Below are positions 24,843 to 33,608 of a DNA stretch of 64,000 bases, piece by piece. The position numbers were made by a program, and so were the translations under genes. The notes beneath the pieces are model-generated. The model made no database searches and was not told the origin of the DNA. It saw only the letters and a program-made list of their open reading frames with translations. Source of the DNA: Ruminococcus sp. (GTDB lineage: Bacteria > Bacillota > Clostridia > Oscillospirales > Ruminococcaceae); assembly GCA_017529875.1 (NCBI GenBank), contig JAFXNC010000045.1, forward strand, positions 50,141-114,140. Direction: 5' to 3'. Position 1 is the first letter of the stretch. The number at the start of each line of letters is the position of its first letter.

Positions 24843-25984
24843 GGGGGCTGAGGTTTGTTATCGCTGCGGTATCGGTGCTGCTTTTTCTGTTGCTGACGCC
24901 GCTGACGGCTTATGGGGAGGATGCAGCCGCCGATGAGGAACTGTCCAAAATTCGGGACAGCATAAATCGGCGTCTCGCCGATGCCGCCGACGGCGAGGAT
25001 GACATACTGGGTGATCTGGAACTCGACGTAGGCAGCGATGATGCTGCCGGCGGCCTGACCTTCGGCGGTATAGTGGGGAAGCTCTTCGAGCTGATCTTCG
25101 GGAGCCTCGGCAGCCCCGCAAAAATGCTGGGCAAGCTCATAGCAGCGGCGGTGCTTTGCTCACTGGCGCAGAGCCTCTGCTCCGGGCACATGGAGATGCA
25201 GAACGTCAGCCGCATGACCGGGGCGCTGGCAGCGGTGCTGGCGGTCTACGAGAGCCTTTCGAACTGCATCTCCGTCACGGTGGACTGTCTCAACCGGCTG
25301 ATCGTCTTCATGGTCTCCTACATACCGATCTACGCAGGAGTGACCAGCGCCTCCGGCGGCACCGCCGTAGGGACGAGCTTTTACGGCACCAACCTTTTTC
25401 TCTGCGAGTGTACGGCCTTCGCCGCAAGGAGCCTTATCTCCCCGCTGCTGAGCATACTCACGGCGTTTTCGGTGGTGGGGGCGATAAACCCGGACATAAA
25501 GCTGGGCTGCACCGCCGAGGCCGTCAGGAAAGCCACCCTGTGGCTGCTGGGCATCACTATGACGGTGTTCACCGGCTTTCTCACAATACAGAGCGCCGTG
25601 GGCTCGGCGGCGGACTCGGCAAAGTCCCGGGTGGTAAGGTTTGCCGCATCAAGCTTTATCCCGGTGATAGGCGGTTCGGTGTCGGAGACCTACTCGGTGC
25701 TCAAGGGCAGCTTTTCCCTTATCAGAGCCGGCACTGGCTCTGTGGGGGTGATACTCATGGCGGTCATAGTTCTGAGACCCCTGGCGGTGCTTATCGCGGC
25801 GCGGATAGTGCTGTTTTTGGGCAGGCTGTTCTGTGACATACTGGGTCAGCAGGATATGTCACAGCTGGTCACGAATATCGGCAGCATCGTCGCCATAGCC
25901 ATGAGCATCACGGTCTGCATCTCGCTGATGTTCATAATCTCGACCTGCATAATCATGATGACCTCATCGGGGGTGGGAGTGTAG
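24839..25984 (+). CDS. spoIIIAE: Stage III sporulation protein AE
   Basis: The 381-residue polytopic membrane protein is the largest membrane part of the SpoIIIA channel. It has an N-terminal signal-like helix (about 5-25, ending LTAYGEDA), a short acidic extracytoplasmic segment and seven or so helices. Family segments include KFAASSFIPVIGGSVSETYSVLKGSF-like VRFAASSFIPVIGGSVSE and GTSFYGTNLFLCECTAF. It starts on the spoIIIAD stop and ends one base before spoIIIAF. Confidence 0.94.
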   Translation: MRGLRFVIAAVSVLLFLLLTPLTAYGEDAAADEELSKIRDSINRRLADAADGEDDILGDLELDVGSDDAAGGLTFGGIVGKLFELIFGSLGSPAKMLGKLIAAAVLCSLAQSLCSGHMEMQNVSRMTGALAAVLAVYESLSNCISVTVDCLNRLIVFMVSYIPIYAGVTSASGGTAVGTSFYGTNLFLCECTAFAARSLISPLLSILTAFSVVGAINPDIKLGCTAEAVRKATLWLLGITMTVFTGFLTIQSAVGSAADSAKSRVVRFAASSFIPVIGGSVSETYSVLKGSFSLIRAGTGSVGVILMAVIVLRPLAVLIAARIVLFLGRLFCDILGQQDMSQLVTNIGSIVAIAMSITVCISLMFIISTCIIMMTSSGVGV

Positions 25985-26488
25985 ATGGATATACTTAAAA
26001 CAGCGGTGTTCGCCGCCTGCGCGGCCGGCATCATCAGCAGCCTCCTGACCTCGGCGGCACCGGGAGGCTCTGAGAAGGCCATACTCCGGCTGATGATAGG
26101 CTCGGCGGTGATCATCGTCCTGATAAAGCCTCTGTCGGGTTTCGGGACGGGGGATATCCTGAATCTCACCGAGAACATCGGCAGCCTCGGAGCAGAGCAG
26201 CAAAGCGACTTCTCCGACTTTGACATACGGGCGGCGCAGATAAGCGTCAGGCTGGAGCTGGAAAAGCTCATGCGGGAGCAGGGCATAGATTTTTCCAAAA
26301 CAGTAATATCCTGCTCCAAGGACGAATATGATGTAATATCCATTGACAGCGCCGAGATAACAGTACAGTCCTCCGCCGACCGCGACAGGCTCACAGACCT
26401 GGCTCAGCAGCAGGAGTGGAGGGTACCATTGACGGTAAAGGTGGCGGATACAGATGAGACCGGGCTCTATCAAGGCTCTGATCGGTAA
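25985..26488 (+). CDS. spoIIIAF: Stage III sporulation protein AF
   Basis: The 167-residue protein has two N-terminal membrane helices (about 7-25 and 32-50, the second containing the LKPLSGF-like IKPLSGFG motif) and a soluble C-terminal domain that resembles ring-building modules of secretion systems. It begins immediately after spoIIIAE and overlaps spoIIIAG by 35 bases, a long overlap that suggests coupled translation. Confidence 0.9.
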   Translation: MDILKTAVFAACAAGIISSLLTSAAPGGSEKAILRLMIGSAVIIVLIKPLSGFGTGDILNLTENIGSLGAEQQSDFSDFDIRAAQISVRLELEKLMREQGIDFSKTVISCSKDEYDVISIDSAEITVQSSADRDRLTDLAQQQEWRVPLTVKVADTDETGLYQGSDR

Positions 26489-27005
26489 GGTACGCAGACC
26501 CGAGAACCGTATCAGGCTTATCGTATTCATGGGGGCGCTGGCGGTGGGGCTTATATTCCTCTCGGAGCTCTTGCCCAAGGGCGGCGGCAAAAAGGCCGAT
26601 ACCTCCTCAGAGCCGCAGCAGGTCATCTCATCCGAGGACTACGTCCGGCAGACCGAGCAGCGGCTGTCCGAGCTGCTTTCGGGGATCCGGGGCGTCGGCA
26701 GGGCAGAGCTGATACTCTCGGCGGAGGGCAGCGAGGAATACATATACGCCGAGGAGCTTGACACCGTCACCGAGCAGACCGACAGCGAAACGGTGGAGAA
26801 ATACAAGAACAAGCTCTTCGTCACCGAGCGCACCGGCAATAAGGACGGCATGATCCGGCAGATACTCAATCCAAGGTTCAACGGCGCTCTTGTGGTCTGC
26901 GACGGCGGCAGCGATCCTGCCGTCAGGGAAAGAGTCATCAAAGCGGTATCGGCAGCGCTTGATCTGCCGACAAGCAAGATCTGCGTTGAAAGCAGAAAGA
27001 ACTGA
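26454..27005 (+). CDS. spoIIIAG: Stage III sporulation protein AG
   Basis: SpoIIIAG forms a large ring in the intermembrane space of the feeding tube. The 183-residue protein has one membrane segment (about 21-40, RLIVFMGALAVGLIFLSELL) and an extracytoplasmic ring-building domain with EQRLSELLSGIRGVGRAELIL and GALVVCDGGSDPAVRERVIKAVSAALDLPTSKICV. The ATG lies inside the end of spoIIIAF and follows AAGGTGG. Confidence 0.94.
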   Translation: MRPGSIKALIGKVRRPENRIRLIVFMGALAVGLIFLSELLPKGGGKKADTSSEPQQVISSEDYVRQTEQRLSELLSGIRGVGRAELILSAEGSEEYIYAEELDTVTEQTDSETVEKYKNKLFVTERTGNKDGMIRQILNPRFNGALVVCDGGSDPAVRERVIKAVSAALDLPTSKICVESRKN

Positions 27006-27021
27006 TACGGAGGTAACAGCG

Positions 27022-27561
27022 ATGAAAAAACCAAGCATGATAATAGGCAAAAAGCAGATAGCCCTTGCGGGTCTGACCCTGCTGCTGGGGACGGCGGTGT
27101 ATGTGAACTATGCGGTGTCATCTGGCGGGCAGGGCATCAGGACCACCGACAAGGTAGATACCAAGACGGTCAACTACGGAGACACTCAGCTGGTCAGCGC
27201 CCAGCCCTCTGACGATTACTTCGCCAAAGCCCGTATCGAGCGCATGACCTCCCGGGACAAGGCCGTTGAGACGCTGAAAATGATAATGTCTGGCGGCGAC
27301 ACCTCCGAGGAGGAAAAGGCCGTGGCCTCGAAAGAAGCGGTCTCCATGAGCGGTCTCATCGAGTCGGAGAGCAAGATCGAGAGCCTCATCAAGGCGGCGG
27401 GCTTTGAGGACTGTGTGGTCTATCTGGACGGCGAGAACGCCAACATCGTGGTCAAGGCTCCCCAGGGTCTCATAGCCAGCGAGGCCGCCCAGATCAAGGA
27501 CATTCTCCTGGGGGAAGTCCACGTCGCCAACGAGAATATACGCATCTTCGACGTGGAATAA
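27022..27561 (+). CDS. spoIIIAH: Stage III sporulation protein AH
   Basis: SpoIIIAH binds forespore SpoIIQ across the intermembrane space. The start is the ATG at 27022 after ACGGAGGTAA; the frame is open upstream, but only inside spoIIIAG. The 179-residue protein has one membrane segment (about 9-28, IGKKQIALAGLTLLLGTAVYVNY) and a C-terminal YscJ/FliF-like domain (LIKAAGFEDCVVYLDGENANIVVKA). It is the last gene of the operon; no clear terminator follows before the asp23 promoter. SpoIIQ is not in the window. Confidence 0.94.
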   Translation: MKKPSMIIGKKQIALAGLTLLLGTAVYVNYAVSSGGQGIRTTDKVDTKTVNYGDTQLVSAQPSDDYFAKARIERMTSRDKAVETLKMIMSGGDTSEEEKAVASKEAVSMSGLIESESKIESLIKAAGFEDCVVYLDGENANIVVKAPQGLIASEAAQIKDILLGEVHVANENIRIFDVE

Positions 27562-27598
27562 AAATTTATGAATTATCGGAAAATTTCTGCCGAAACTG

Positions 27599-27627
27599 TT
27601 GTACATTTTGAAATGATGTGATATAAT
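27599..27627 (+). promoter_or_regulatory. Sigma-A promoter for asp23
   Basis: TTGTAC (27599-27604), 17 bases, then TATAAT (27622-27627). The leader before the ATG at 27701 is about 67 bases. Confidence 0.75.
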
Positions 27628-27700
27628 AGTGTATATATAAATACTTGTATCGCATAAAATGCAAAAATGTGGAAATTATTTCGGTAAGGAGGCTCTTAAA

Positions 27701-28051
27701 ATGAGTCAGGTCGATAAGAATGTGAATAAGACCCTCAGAGTAAGCGAGGATGTGATAATCGAGCTCATAGCCAATTCCGCTATGGAGGCGGACGGCGTTT
27801 CGGCTATCGCAAGGGCAAAGAAGAACCCTGCAAGGCTCATCACCAACAACAAGAACGTCAGGGCGGTCAAGATCGAGCTTGCCGGCGACGTGCTTGCAGT
27901 AACTGTGGGCATCATCCTGAAAAACGGCGCTAAGGCCGTAACTACTGCCGAGAACGTTCAGGAGAAGGTCAAGAGCGCCGTACAGAATATGCTCAACCTG
28001 ACCGTTACCAAGGTCAACGTGAACATAGTGAACGTATCAGCCGAAGAATGA
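27701..28051 (+). CDS. Asp23/Gls24 family envelope stress protein
   Basis: A 116-residue cytosolic protein of the Asp23/Gls24 (DUF322) family, membrane-associated in staphylococci and linked to envelope stress. It contains LRVSEDVIIELIANSAMEADGV, VKIELAGDVLAVTVGIILKNGA and VQEKVKSAVQNMLNLTVTKVNVNIVNV, the usual pattern. AAGGAGG lies 8 bases before the ATG. Asp23 next to nusB is a conserved clostridial neighbourhood. A hairpin terminator or attenuator separates it from nusB. Confidence 0.92.
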   Translation: MSQVDKNVNKTLRVSEDVIIELIANSAMEADGVSAIARAKKNPARLITNNKNVRAVKIELAGDVLAVTVGIILKNGAKAVTTAENVQEKVKSAVQNMLNLTVTKVNVNIVNVSAEE

Positions 28052-28060
28052 TCTGCACAG

Positions 28061-28097
28061 GCTCCCGGAGATGCTCCGGGGGCTTTTGGTGCTTTTT
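28061..28097 (+). terminator. Terminator or attenuator between asp23 and nusB
   Basis: A 10-bp stem GCTCCCGGAG (28061-28070) with CTCCGGGGGC (28074-28083), followed by TTTTGGTGCTTTTT. No second promoter is clear before nusB, so it probably works as partial read-through. Confidence 0.75.
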
Positions 28098-28122
28098 GAA
28101 AATGATTTAAGGATGTGTTTTT

Positions 28123-28542
28123 GTGGCAGCTAAAGCTAAAAGGAGAGACGTAAGAGAATCCGCCTTCATCATCTCTTTCGAGATGCTTTTCCGCGATGAT
28201 TCGGTGGATGATATCTTTGCCGCGGCGCAGATGCTGGAAGATATCGTCCTCGACGACGAGGTAAGAGCTCTGGTCGAGGGCATCTGCGATAAGGCCGAGG
28301 AGCTTGACCTGATGATCACGAAGTACAGCAAGCAGCGTTCTATCATTCGTATCCCCAGGATCAACCTGGCAGTACTGCGCCTTGCGATATATGAGGCGCT
28401 CTACGACGATAAGGTGCCCATGAACGTGGCTATCAGCGAGGCTGTCAAGCTCACCGAAAAGTATGCCCTCGAAGCGGACGTTTCCTTCGTGAACGGCGTT
28501 CTGGGCGCTTTCTCGAGAGACCAGAAGCAGAACGATGGCTGA
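28123..28542 (+). CDS. nusB: Transcription antitermination factor NusB
   Basis: NusB binds boxA RNA with NusE (S10) and supports rRNA antitermination. The 139-residue protein has the all-helical family sequence: RRDVRESAFIISFEMLF, RIPRINLAVLRLAIYEALY, VPMNVAISEAVKLTEKYA and SFVNGVLGAF. The start is GTG, preceded by AAGGATG. The gene overlaps the next one by 8 bases and opens a long block of co-oriented genes up to recN. Confidence 0.95.
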   Translation: MAAKAKRRDVRESAFIISFEMLFRDDSVDDIFAAAQMLEDIVLDDEVRALVEGICDKAEELDLMITKYSKQRSIIRIPRINLAVLRLAIYEALYDDKVPMNVAISEAVKLTEKYALEADVSFVNGVLGAFSRDQKQNDG

Positions 28543-29470
28543 GCTGCTCGGCATCGACACCAGTAACTACACCACCTCTGCGGCAGTCCTCGATACCGAT
28601 ACCATGACCGTAAGGCAGTCTAAAAAGCTGCTGCCGGTGAAAAAAGGCGAGAAGGGCATCAGGCAGTCGGATGCGGTGTTCCACCACACCAAGCAGCTGC
28701 CGGAGATGATCGCCGCGGTGTCAGAGGGCATAAAGCCCGCCGGCATCGGCGTTTCGGTGAGGCCGAGGCTGGCGGAGGGGTCTTATATGCCCTGCTTTCT
28801 GGTAGGGGAGTCGGCGGCGGATATGCTGGGCTCAGTCTGCGGGATAAAGCCCGACAAGACCTCCCATCAGATCGGTCACATACTGGCGGCGCTCTATTCC
28901 TGCGGGGGGCTTGATATGGTGCGGAAAGGCCCTTTCATCGCCTTCCACGTCAGCGGCGGCACCACGGATATGCTGCTGTGTACCCCCGATGAGGATAAGC
29001 TTATTGATATCACCACGGTTGGCTGCTCCCTCGATCTCAAGGCCGGTCAGGCCATCGACAGAGCCGGCGTGATGCTGGGACTGGATTTCCCCTGCGGAGC
29101 GCAGCTTGAAGCCCTCGCCGCCCAAAGCAGCGAGAGGTTCAAGGTCAAGGCCGTACTCAGGGGAATGGATTGCAGTCTCTCCGGGATAGAGAACAAGTGC
29201 AGGGATATGCTGCAAAAGGGCGTGCCCTCCTGCGATATAGCAAGGTTCTGCCTTGACTCGGTATATGCAGCCGTTCACGGCATGACAGCCGCGGCCTTGA
29301 AAGAATACGGCGCTCTGCCCCTGGTCTATGCGGGCGGGGTCATGTCGGACAAGTACATAGCCGATAAGCTGAGAGCCGACTTCGGAGGGCTTTTCGCAGC
29401 TCCGGAGTATTCCTGCGATAATGCCGCAGGCGTGGCTGTTTACAGCGCGATCATGAAAGGATATATATAA
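28535..29470 (+). CDS. TsaD/Kae1-like paralogue (peptidase M22 family, function unknown)
   Basis: A 311-residue ASKHA-fold protein related to TsaD, the t6A transferase. It keeps GIDTSNYTTSAAVLD at the start, the metal-binding HxxxH motif as SHQIGHILAA, the nucleotide loop FHVSGGTTDML and the C-terminal AGGVMSDK and CDNAAGVAVY segments. It is about 30 residues shorter than true TsaD and diverges in the central part. A gene of this type between nusB and xseA is common in Clostridia and is usually distinct from genuine tsaD, which is not in this window. It could form part of a t6A-like complex or be a regulator. Family sure, role unknown. Confidence 0.85.
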   Translation: MAELLGIDTSNYTTSAAVLDTDTMTVRQSKKLLPVKKGEKGIRQSDAVFHHTKQLPEMIAAVSEGIKPAGIGVSVRPRLAEGSYMPCFLVGESAADMLGSVCGIKPDKTSHQIGHILAALYSCGGLDMVRKGPFIAFHVSGGTTDMLLCTPDEDKLIDITTVGCSLDLKAGQAIDRAGVMLGLDFPCGAQLEALAAQSSERFKVKAVLRGMDCSLSGIENKCRDMLQKGVPSCDIARFCLDSVYAAVHGMTAAALKEYGALPLVYAGGVMSDKYIADKLRADFGGLFAAPEYSCDNAAGVAVYSAIMKGYI

Positions 29471-30673
29471 TTGGCTTCTACATTGACAGTTTCTCAGCTC
29501 AACCGGTATCTCGCCATGAAGCTGAGATCGGATCTTAAATTGAAGGGTGTTGCGGTAAAGGGTGAGCTGTCCGATTTCGTGGTGAATTCAAGATCGGGAC
29601 ACGCTTATTTCTCTTTAAGAGACGAGACAGCCGTGATCAAGGGCATCATGTTCGCCTCCAACGTCAGAAGGCTCTCCTTTGAGCCTGCCGGCGGCATGAA
29701 GCTGCTGGTCATCGGCGACGTGAATATATACGAGCGCGACGGTATACTGCAGCTTGCCGCCACCGAGATGACCCCCCTGGGGATCGGTGCTATCCGGCAG
29801 GATCTGGAGCAGGTCAAGCAGCGCCTTGCCGCGCAGGGGGTATTCGACACAGCCTCCAAGAAAAAGATACCCACCCTCCCCGGGAAGATAGCAGTAGTCA
29901 CATCCCCCACGGGCGCGGCGCTGCAGGATATACTAAACATACTGGAGCGGCGTTTCCCACTGGTCAGCGTGGAGATATATCCCGCTCAGATGCAGGGCGA
30001 CGCTGCCCCGGATATAATCGCATCCGCACTTGCAAGGGCTGACGTCAGCGGCGCAGATACGCTGATACTTGCCCGCGGCGGCGGTTCGGAAGAGGATCTT
30101 AAGCCTTTCGACACCGAAACAGTCGCCCTGGCGATACACAGGTGCCAAACGCCCCTGATCTCGGCGGTTGGACATGAGACAGACACCACCCTCGCGGACT
30201 ACGCGGCAGACCTCCGGGCTCCCACCCCCTCTGCGGCGGCGGAGCTTGCGGTGCCCCATATCAGCGAGCTTTTCGGGGCGCTTGATATAATGACACAGCG
30301 CCTCGTTACCGCATTTTCTGCCGGCATCGCCCGGCGCGAAAGCAGACTCTCCGGCCTCGTTTCCGAGCTGAGGCTGGCATCGCCGGAGCTGCGGCTGGTC
30401 AAGGCGCAGAGCCGCCTCGAATCCCTGACAGGTTCCCTCACAGCAGCCATGAAGCAGCGGTTGGACAGCAGCTCTATGCTCCTTGACAAGTACGCTTCGC
30501 AGCTGTTCGCTCTGAGCCCTTTCAACATCCTCGAAAGAGGCTACTCCATTACCATGAAAAACGGTTCCGCCGTAAGCGCCTCTGATCTTTCGGCGGGAGA
30601 TGAAATAACGGTGCGCTTCGCCGACGGTTCGGCGGAGGCAGAAGTCAAAAAGGTGATAACAAATGACATATGA
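29471..30673 (+). CDS. xseA: Exodeoxyribonuclease VII large subunit
   Basis: The catalytic subunit of ExoVII, which degrades single-stranded DNA from both ends. The 400-residue protein has an OB-fold (SQLNRYLAMKLRSDLKLKGVAVKGELSDFVVNSRSGHAYFSL), the catalytic core with VVTSPTGAALQDILNIL, LARGGGSEEDLKPFD and SAVGHETDTTLADYAADLRAPTPSAAAE, and a C-terminal coiled coil. The start is TTG at 29471, directly after the previous stop, with AAAGGA 9 bases upstream. It overlaps xseB by 11 bases. Confidence 0.95.
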   Translation: MASTLTVSQLNRYLAMKLRSDLKLKGVAVKGELSDFVVNSRSGHAYFSLRDETAVIKGIMFASNVRRLSFEPAGGMKLLVIGDVNIYERDGILQLAATEMTPLGIGAIRQDLEQVKQRLAAQGVFDTASKKKIPTLPGKIAVVTSPTGAALQDILNILERRFPLVSVEIYPAQMQGDAAPDIIASALARADVSGADTLILARGGGSEEDLKPFDTETVALAIHRCQTPLISAVGHETDTTLADYAADLRAPTPSAAAELAVPHISELFGALDIMTQRLVTAFSAGIARRESRLSGLVSELRLASPELRLVKAQSRLESLTGSLTAAMKQRLDSSSMLLDKYASQLFALSPFNILERGYSITMKNGSAVSASDLSAGDEITVRFADGSAEAEVKKVITNDI

Positions 30674-30848
30674 AGCTTCAATAGCAAGGCTCGAAGAAAT
30701 AGTAAAGCAGCTCCAGAGCGGCAATCTCCCGCTGGACGATTCGCTGGAGCTTTTCAAAGAAGGCACGGCACTGGCTGCCGAGTGCAAGAAGATGCTGGAA
30801 AACGCCAAATTGCAGGTAACTGCCGCTTCGGAGGGTAACGATGAATAA
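30663..30848 (+). CDS. xseB: Exodeoxyribonuclease VII small subunit
   Basis: The 61-residue small subunit of ExoVII. It matches the family pattern FEASIARLEEIVKQLQSGNLPLDDSLELFKEG closely (here YEASIARLEEIVKQLQSG). The gene overlaps xseA upstream and ispA downstream (8 bases), so the stoichiometric partners are translationally coupled. Confidence 0.95.
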   Translation: MTYEASIARLEEIVKQLQSGNLPLDDSLELFKEGTALAAECKKMLENAKLQVTAASEGNDE

Positions 30849-31731
30849 GGAAACGACCGAAAAGCTCAACGCCTACTGCGAGAAGATAGAGACCGCGCTG
30901 AAAGCCTTCACCGCCGACAAGCCGGAGCTGCAGGGCATACTGCTGGAGGCTATGGAGTACTCCCTCATGGCTGGCGGCAAGCGGCTGAGACCCGTGCTTA
31001 TGCTGGAATTCTGCCGTATGTGCGGCGGCGACCCGGAGAAGTATACCGACATCGCCTGCACCATTGAAATGATACACACCTTCTCCCTGATACATGACGA
31101 CCTGCCCTGCATGGACAACGACGATTTCAGGCGCGGCAAGCCCTCCTGTCACAAGGCTTTCCCGGAGAACATCGCGCTGCTGGCAGGGGACGCCCTCAAC
31201 ACGCTGCCCTTTGAGGTGATCTCGGACAACGCCCTCAACGGCGTCATCGACGCCCGTACTGCGCTGATGCTCATATCAGTGCTGTCAAAGGCCGTGGGCT
31301 CCAACGGCATGATCGGCGGACAGGTCATTGACCTGATGAGCGAGAACAGGGAGATCAGCATCGACACCCTCAACACCCTGCAGGAGCACAAGACCGGCGC
31401 TCTCATCGAGGCCGCCTGCGTTATGGGCGTGATCCTCTCGGGCAGACTTGAATACATCGGTCAGGCCGCCGCCTATGCCTCGGCGCTGGGCAGAGCCTTC
31501 CAGATAGTTGACGATATACTCGACGTAGTGAGCACCTTTGAGGAGCTGGGCAAGCCTATCGGCAGCGACAGCGAGCAGAACAAGACCACCTATGTCTCTG
31601 TTTTCGGCCTCGACCGCTCCCATGTGGAGGCAGAGCTGCTGACCCGGCAGGCTCTGGATATACTTGACGAATTTGAAGACAACAGCTTTTTAAAAGAGCT
31701 TACCTTGCAGCTGCTTTCAAGGCGCAGCTGA
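30841..31731 (+). CDS. ispA: Farnesyl/geranyl diphosphate synthase
   Basis: A prenyl transferase that condenses isopentenyl and allylic diphosphates. The 296-residue protein has the first aspartate-rich motif in LIHDDLPCMDNDDFRRGKPSCH, the second in FQIVDDILDV and the GGKRLRPVL segment. It lies between xseB and dxs, so the operon holds both the entry enzyme of the MEP pathway and the prenyl chain builder. Chain length (farnesyl likely) is inferred from the family and gene context. Confidence 0.93.
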   Translation: MNKETTEKLNAYCEKIETALKAFTADKPELQGILLEAMEYSLMAGGKRLRPVLMLEFCRMCGGDPEKYTDIACTIEMIHTFSLIHDDLPCMDNDDFRRGKPSCHKAFPENIALLAGDALNTLPFEVISDNALNGVIDARTALMLISVLSKAVGSNGMIGGQVIDLMSENREISIDTLNTLQEHKTGALIEAACVMGVILSGRLEYIGQAAAYASALGRAFQIVDDILDVVSTFEELGKPIGSDSEQNKTTYVSVFGLDRSHVEAELLTRQALDILDEFEDNSFLKELTLQLLSRRS

Positions 31732-31751
31732 CGATTTAGGGGTTGTATATA

Positions 31752-33608
31752 ATGCCTGATTTTACTGTTCCCGATCTGAAAAAGATGAAGCTCCCCAAGG
31801 ACCTCAAAAAGCTTGACCGTACTCAGTGCGAGGTGCTTTGCTCGGAGATCAGACAGATCCTCATAGATACAGTCTCCAAAAACGGCGGGCATCTTGCGTC
31901 GAACCTCGGCACCGTCGAGCTTACCCTTGCCATACACCGGGTGTTCGAGTCGCCCAAGGACAAGATAGTCTGGGATGTGGGTCATCAGGCCTATACCCAC
32001 AAGCTGCTTACCGGCAGGGCGGACAGATTCGACACCATAAGGCAGGAGGGCGGGCTTTCCGGCTTCTGCCGCCCCGACGAGTCCGTCCATGACGCATTCA
32101 TCAGCGGACACAGTTCAAATTCTGTTTCCGCCGCTTTGGGTATCGCCACCGCCATGAAGCTCTCCGGCAGCAAGCGGTTCACCGTAGCCGTCCTGGGCGA
32201 CGGCGCATTTACCGGGGGACTGGTGTATGAGGGACTTAACAACGCCGGCAAGAGCGAGACGAACCTTGTCATAATCCTCAACCATAACGAGATGTCCATA
32301 TCAAAGAACGTGGGGAGCATCGCCAAGTATCTCTCGACCCTCAGGACAAAGCAGTCCTACCACAAGACCAAGAACGTGGTGGAGAAGGCTCTCGACAAGA
32401 CCCCCCTCATCGGAAAGCCGGTGATAAGGGCGGTCAAGGCCTCCAAGAAAGCTGTCAAGAACGTGATGCTCAACAGCACCATGTTCGAGGATCTGGGCTT
32501 TGCTTTCATAGGCCCTCTTGACGGTCACAACATCGATGAGCTGGAAAAGGGTCTCATCGCCGCCAAAGCTCTCGGCAAGCCTGTGGTGGTCCATGTGAAC
32601 ACCAAAAAGGGCAAGGGCTATCCTCCTGCCGAGAAGAACCCCGGCGAGTACCACGGAATCGGCTCCTTTGAGATAACCACCGGCAACCCCGATGTTGTGC
32701 TGCCGGACAGCTATTCCTCGGTCATGGGCAAGGAGCTGCTTTCACTTGCCGCCCGGGACGGGCGTATCTGCGCCGTTACCGCCGCCATGAAGCACGGCAC
32801 CGGCTTGCAGTATTTCGCCCACGATTACCCCGACCGATTCTTCGACGTGGGTATCGCCGAGGAACACGCTGTCACCTTCTGCGCCGGTCTGGCCTCTATG
32901 GGCATGATACCGGTGTTCGCGGTGTATTCCACCTTCCTGCAAAGAGCCTACGACGAGCTTATCCACGACCTGTCCATCTGCGGCACTCATACTGTGCTCT
33001 GCGTTGACAGAGCGGGCATCGTGGGCGAGGACGGCGAGACCCATCAGGGCATCTTCGATATCCCCATGCTCACCAGCATACCGAATACTGTGATATATTC
33101 CCCCTCCTGCTATCAGGAGCTCATCATGTGCCTTGACGAGGCCGTGAAGGACCGTACCGGCATCACCGCCGTCCGCTACCCCAAGGGCAGGGACAGCTCT
33201 GTATTCGAGAAGACCGGCCTCAACACAGAATACGACTTTCACCGCAACGGCGGCAGGATACTTGTGGTCTGCTACGGCAGGCTCTATGAGAACGTGCTGA
33301 AAGCCCGTGAACTGCTCCACAACGAGGGGCTGGAATTCGACATATTAAAGCTGGTCAGGATATTCCCCATAGATCAGGAGCTGTTTGAGGTCGTATCCTC
33401 ATATGAAAAGGCATTCTTCTTCGAGGAGTGTTACCGCTTCGGATGCATCGCCGAAAAATACGCCTCCGGATGCAGCAATACCGTTTCGGTGGCTCTCGAC
33501 GGTTTCGTGAAGCACGGTGCCGCCGCAGATCTGCTGGACGAGTGCGGTCTCTCGCCGGAGAAGATCGCCGAAAGGCTCAGGGAGTACTTCTATGGCGGAA
33601 AGACTTGA
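31752..33608 (+). CDS. dxs: 1-Deoxy-D-xylulose-5-phosphate synthase
   Basis: DXS joins pyruvate and glyceraldehyde 3-phosphate with thiamine diphosphate, the first step of the MEP isoprenoid pathway. The 618-residue protein has SNLGTVELTLAIHRVF, WDVGHQAYTHKLLTGR, the ThDP-binding GDGAFTGG with the N in ILNHNEMSIS, and the transketolase pyrimidine domain with DVGIAEEHAVTFCAGLA and VDRAGIVGEDG. The ATG at 31752 is preferred over the in-frame TTG at 31743 because AGGGG lies 9 bases upstream. It overlaps tlyA by 17 bases. Confidence 0.96.
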   Translation: MPDFTVPDLKKMKLPKDLKKLDRTQCEVLCSEIRQILIDTVSKNGGHLASNLGTVELTLAIHRVFESPKDKIVWDVGHQAYTHKLLTGRADRFDTIRQEGGLSGFCRPDESVHDAFISGHSSNSVSAALGIATAMKLSGSKRFTVAVLGDGAFTGGLVYEGLNNAGKSETNLVIILNHNEMSISKNVGSIAKYLSTLRTKQSYHKTKNVVEKALDKTPLIGKPVIRAVKASKKAVKNVMLNSTMFEDLGFAFIGPLDGHNIDELEKGLIAAKALGKPVVVHVNTKKGKGYPPAEKNPGEYHGIGSFEITTGNPDVVLPDSYSSVMGKELLSLAARDGRICAVTAAMKHGTGLQYFAHDYPDRFFDVGIAEEHAVTFCAGLASMGMIPVFAVYSTFLQRAYDELIHDLSICGTHTVLCVDRAGIVGEDGETHQGIFDIPMLTSIPNTVIYSPSCYQELIMCLDEAVKDRTGITAVRYPKGRDSSVFEKTGLNTEYDFHRNGGRILVVCYGRLYENVLKARELLHNEGLEFDILKLVRIFPIDQELFEVVSSYEKAFFFEECYRFGCIAEKYASGCSNTVSVALDGFVKHGAAADLLDECGLSPEKIAERLREYFYGGKT

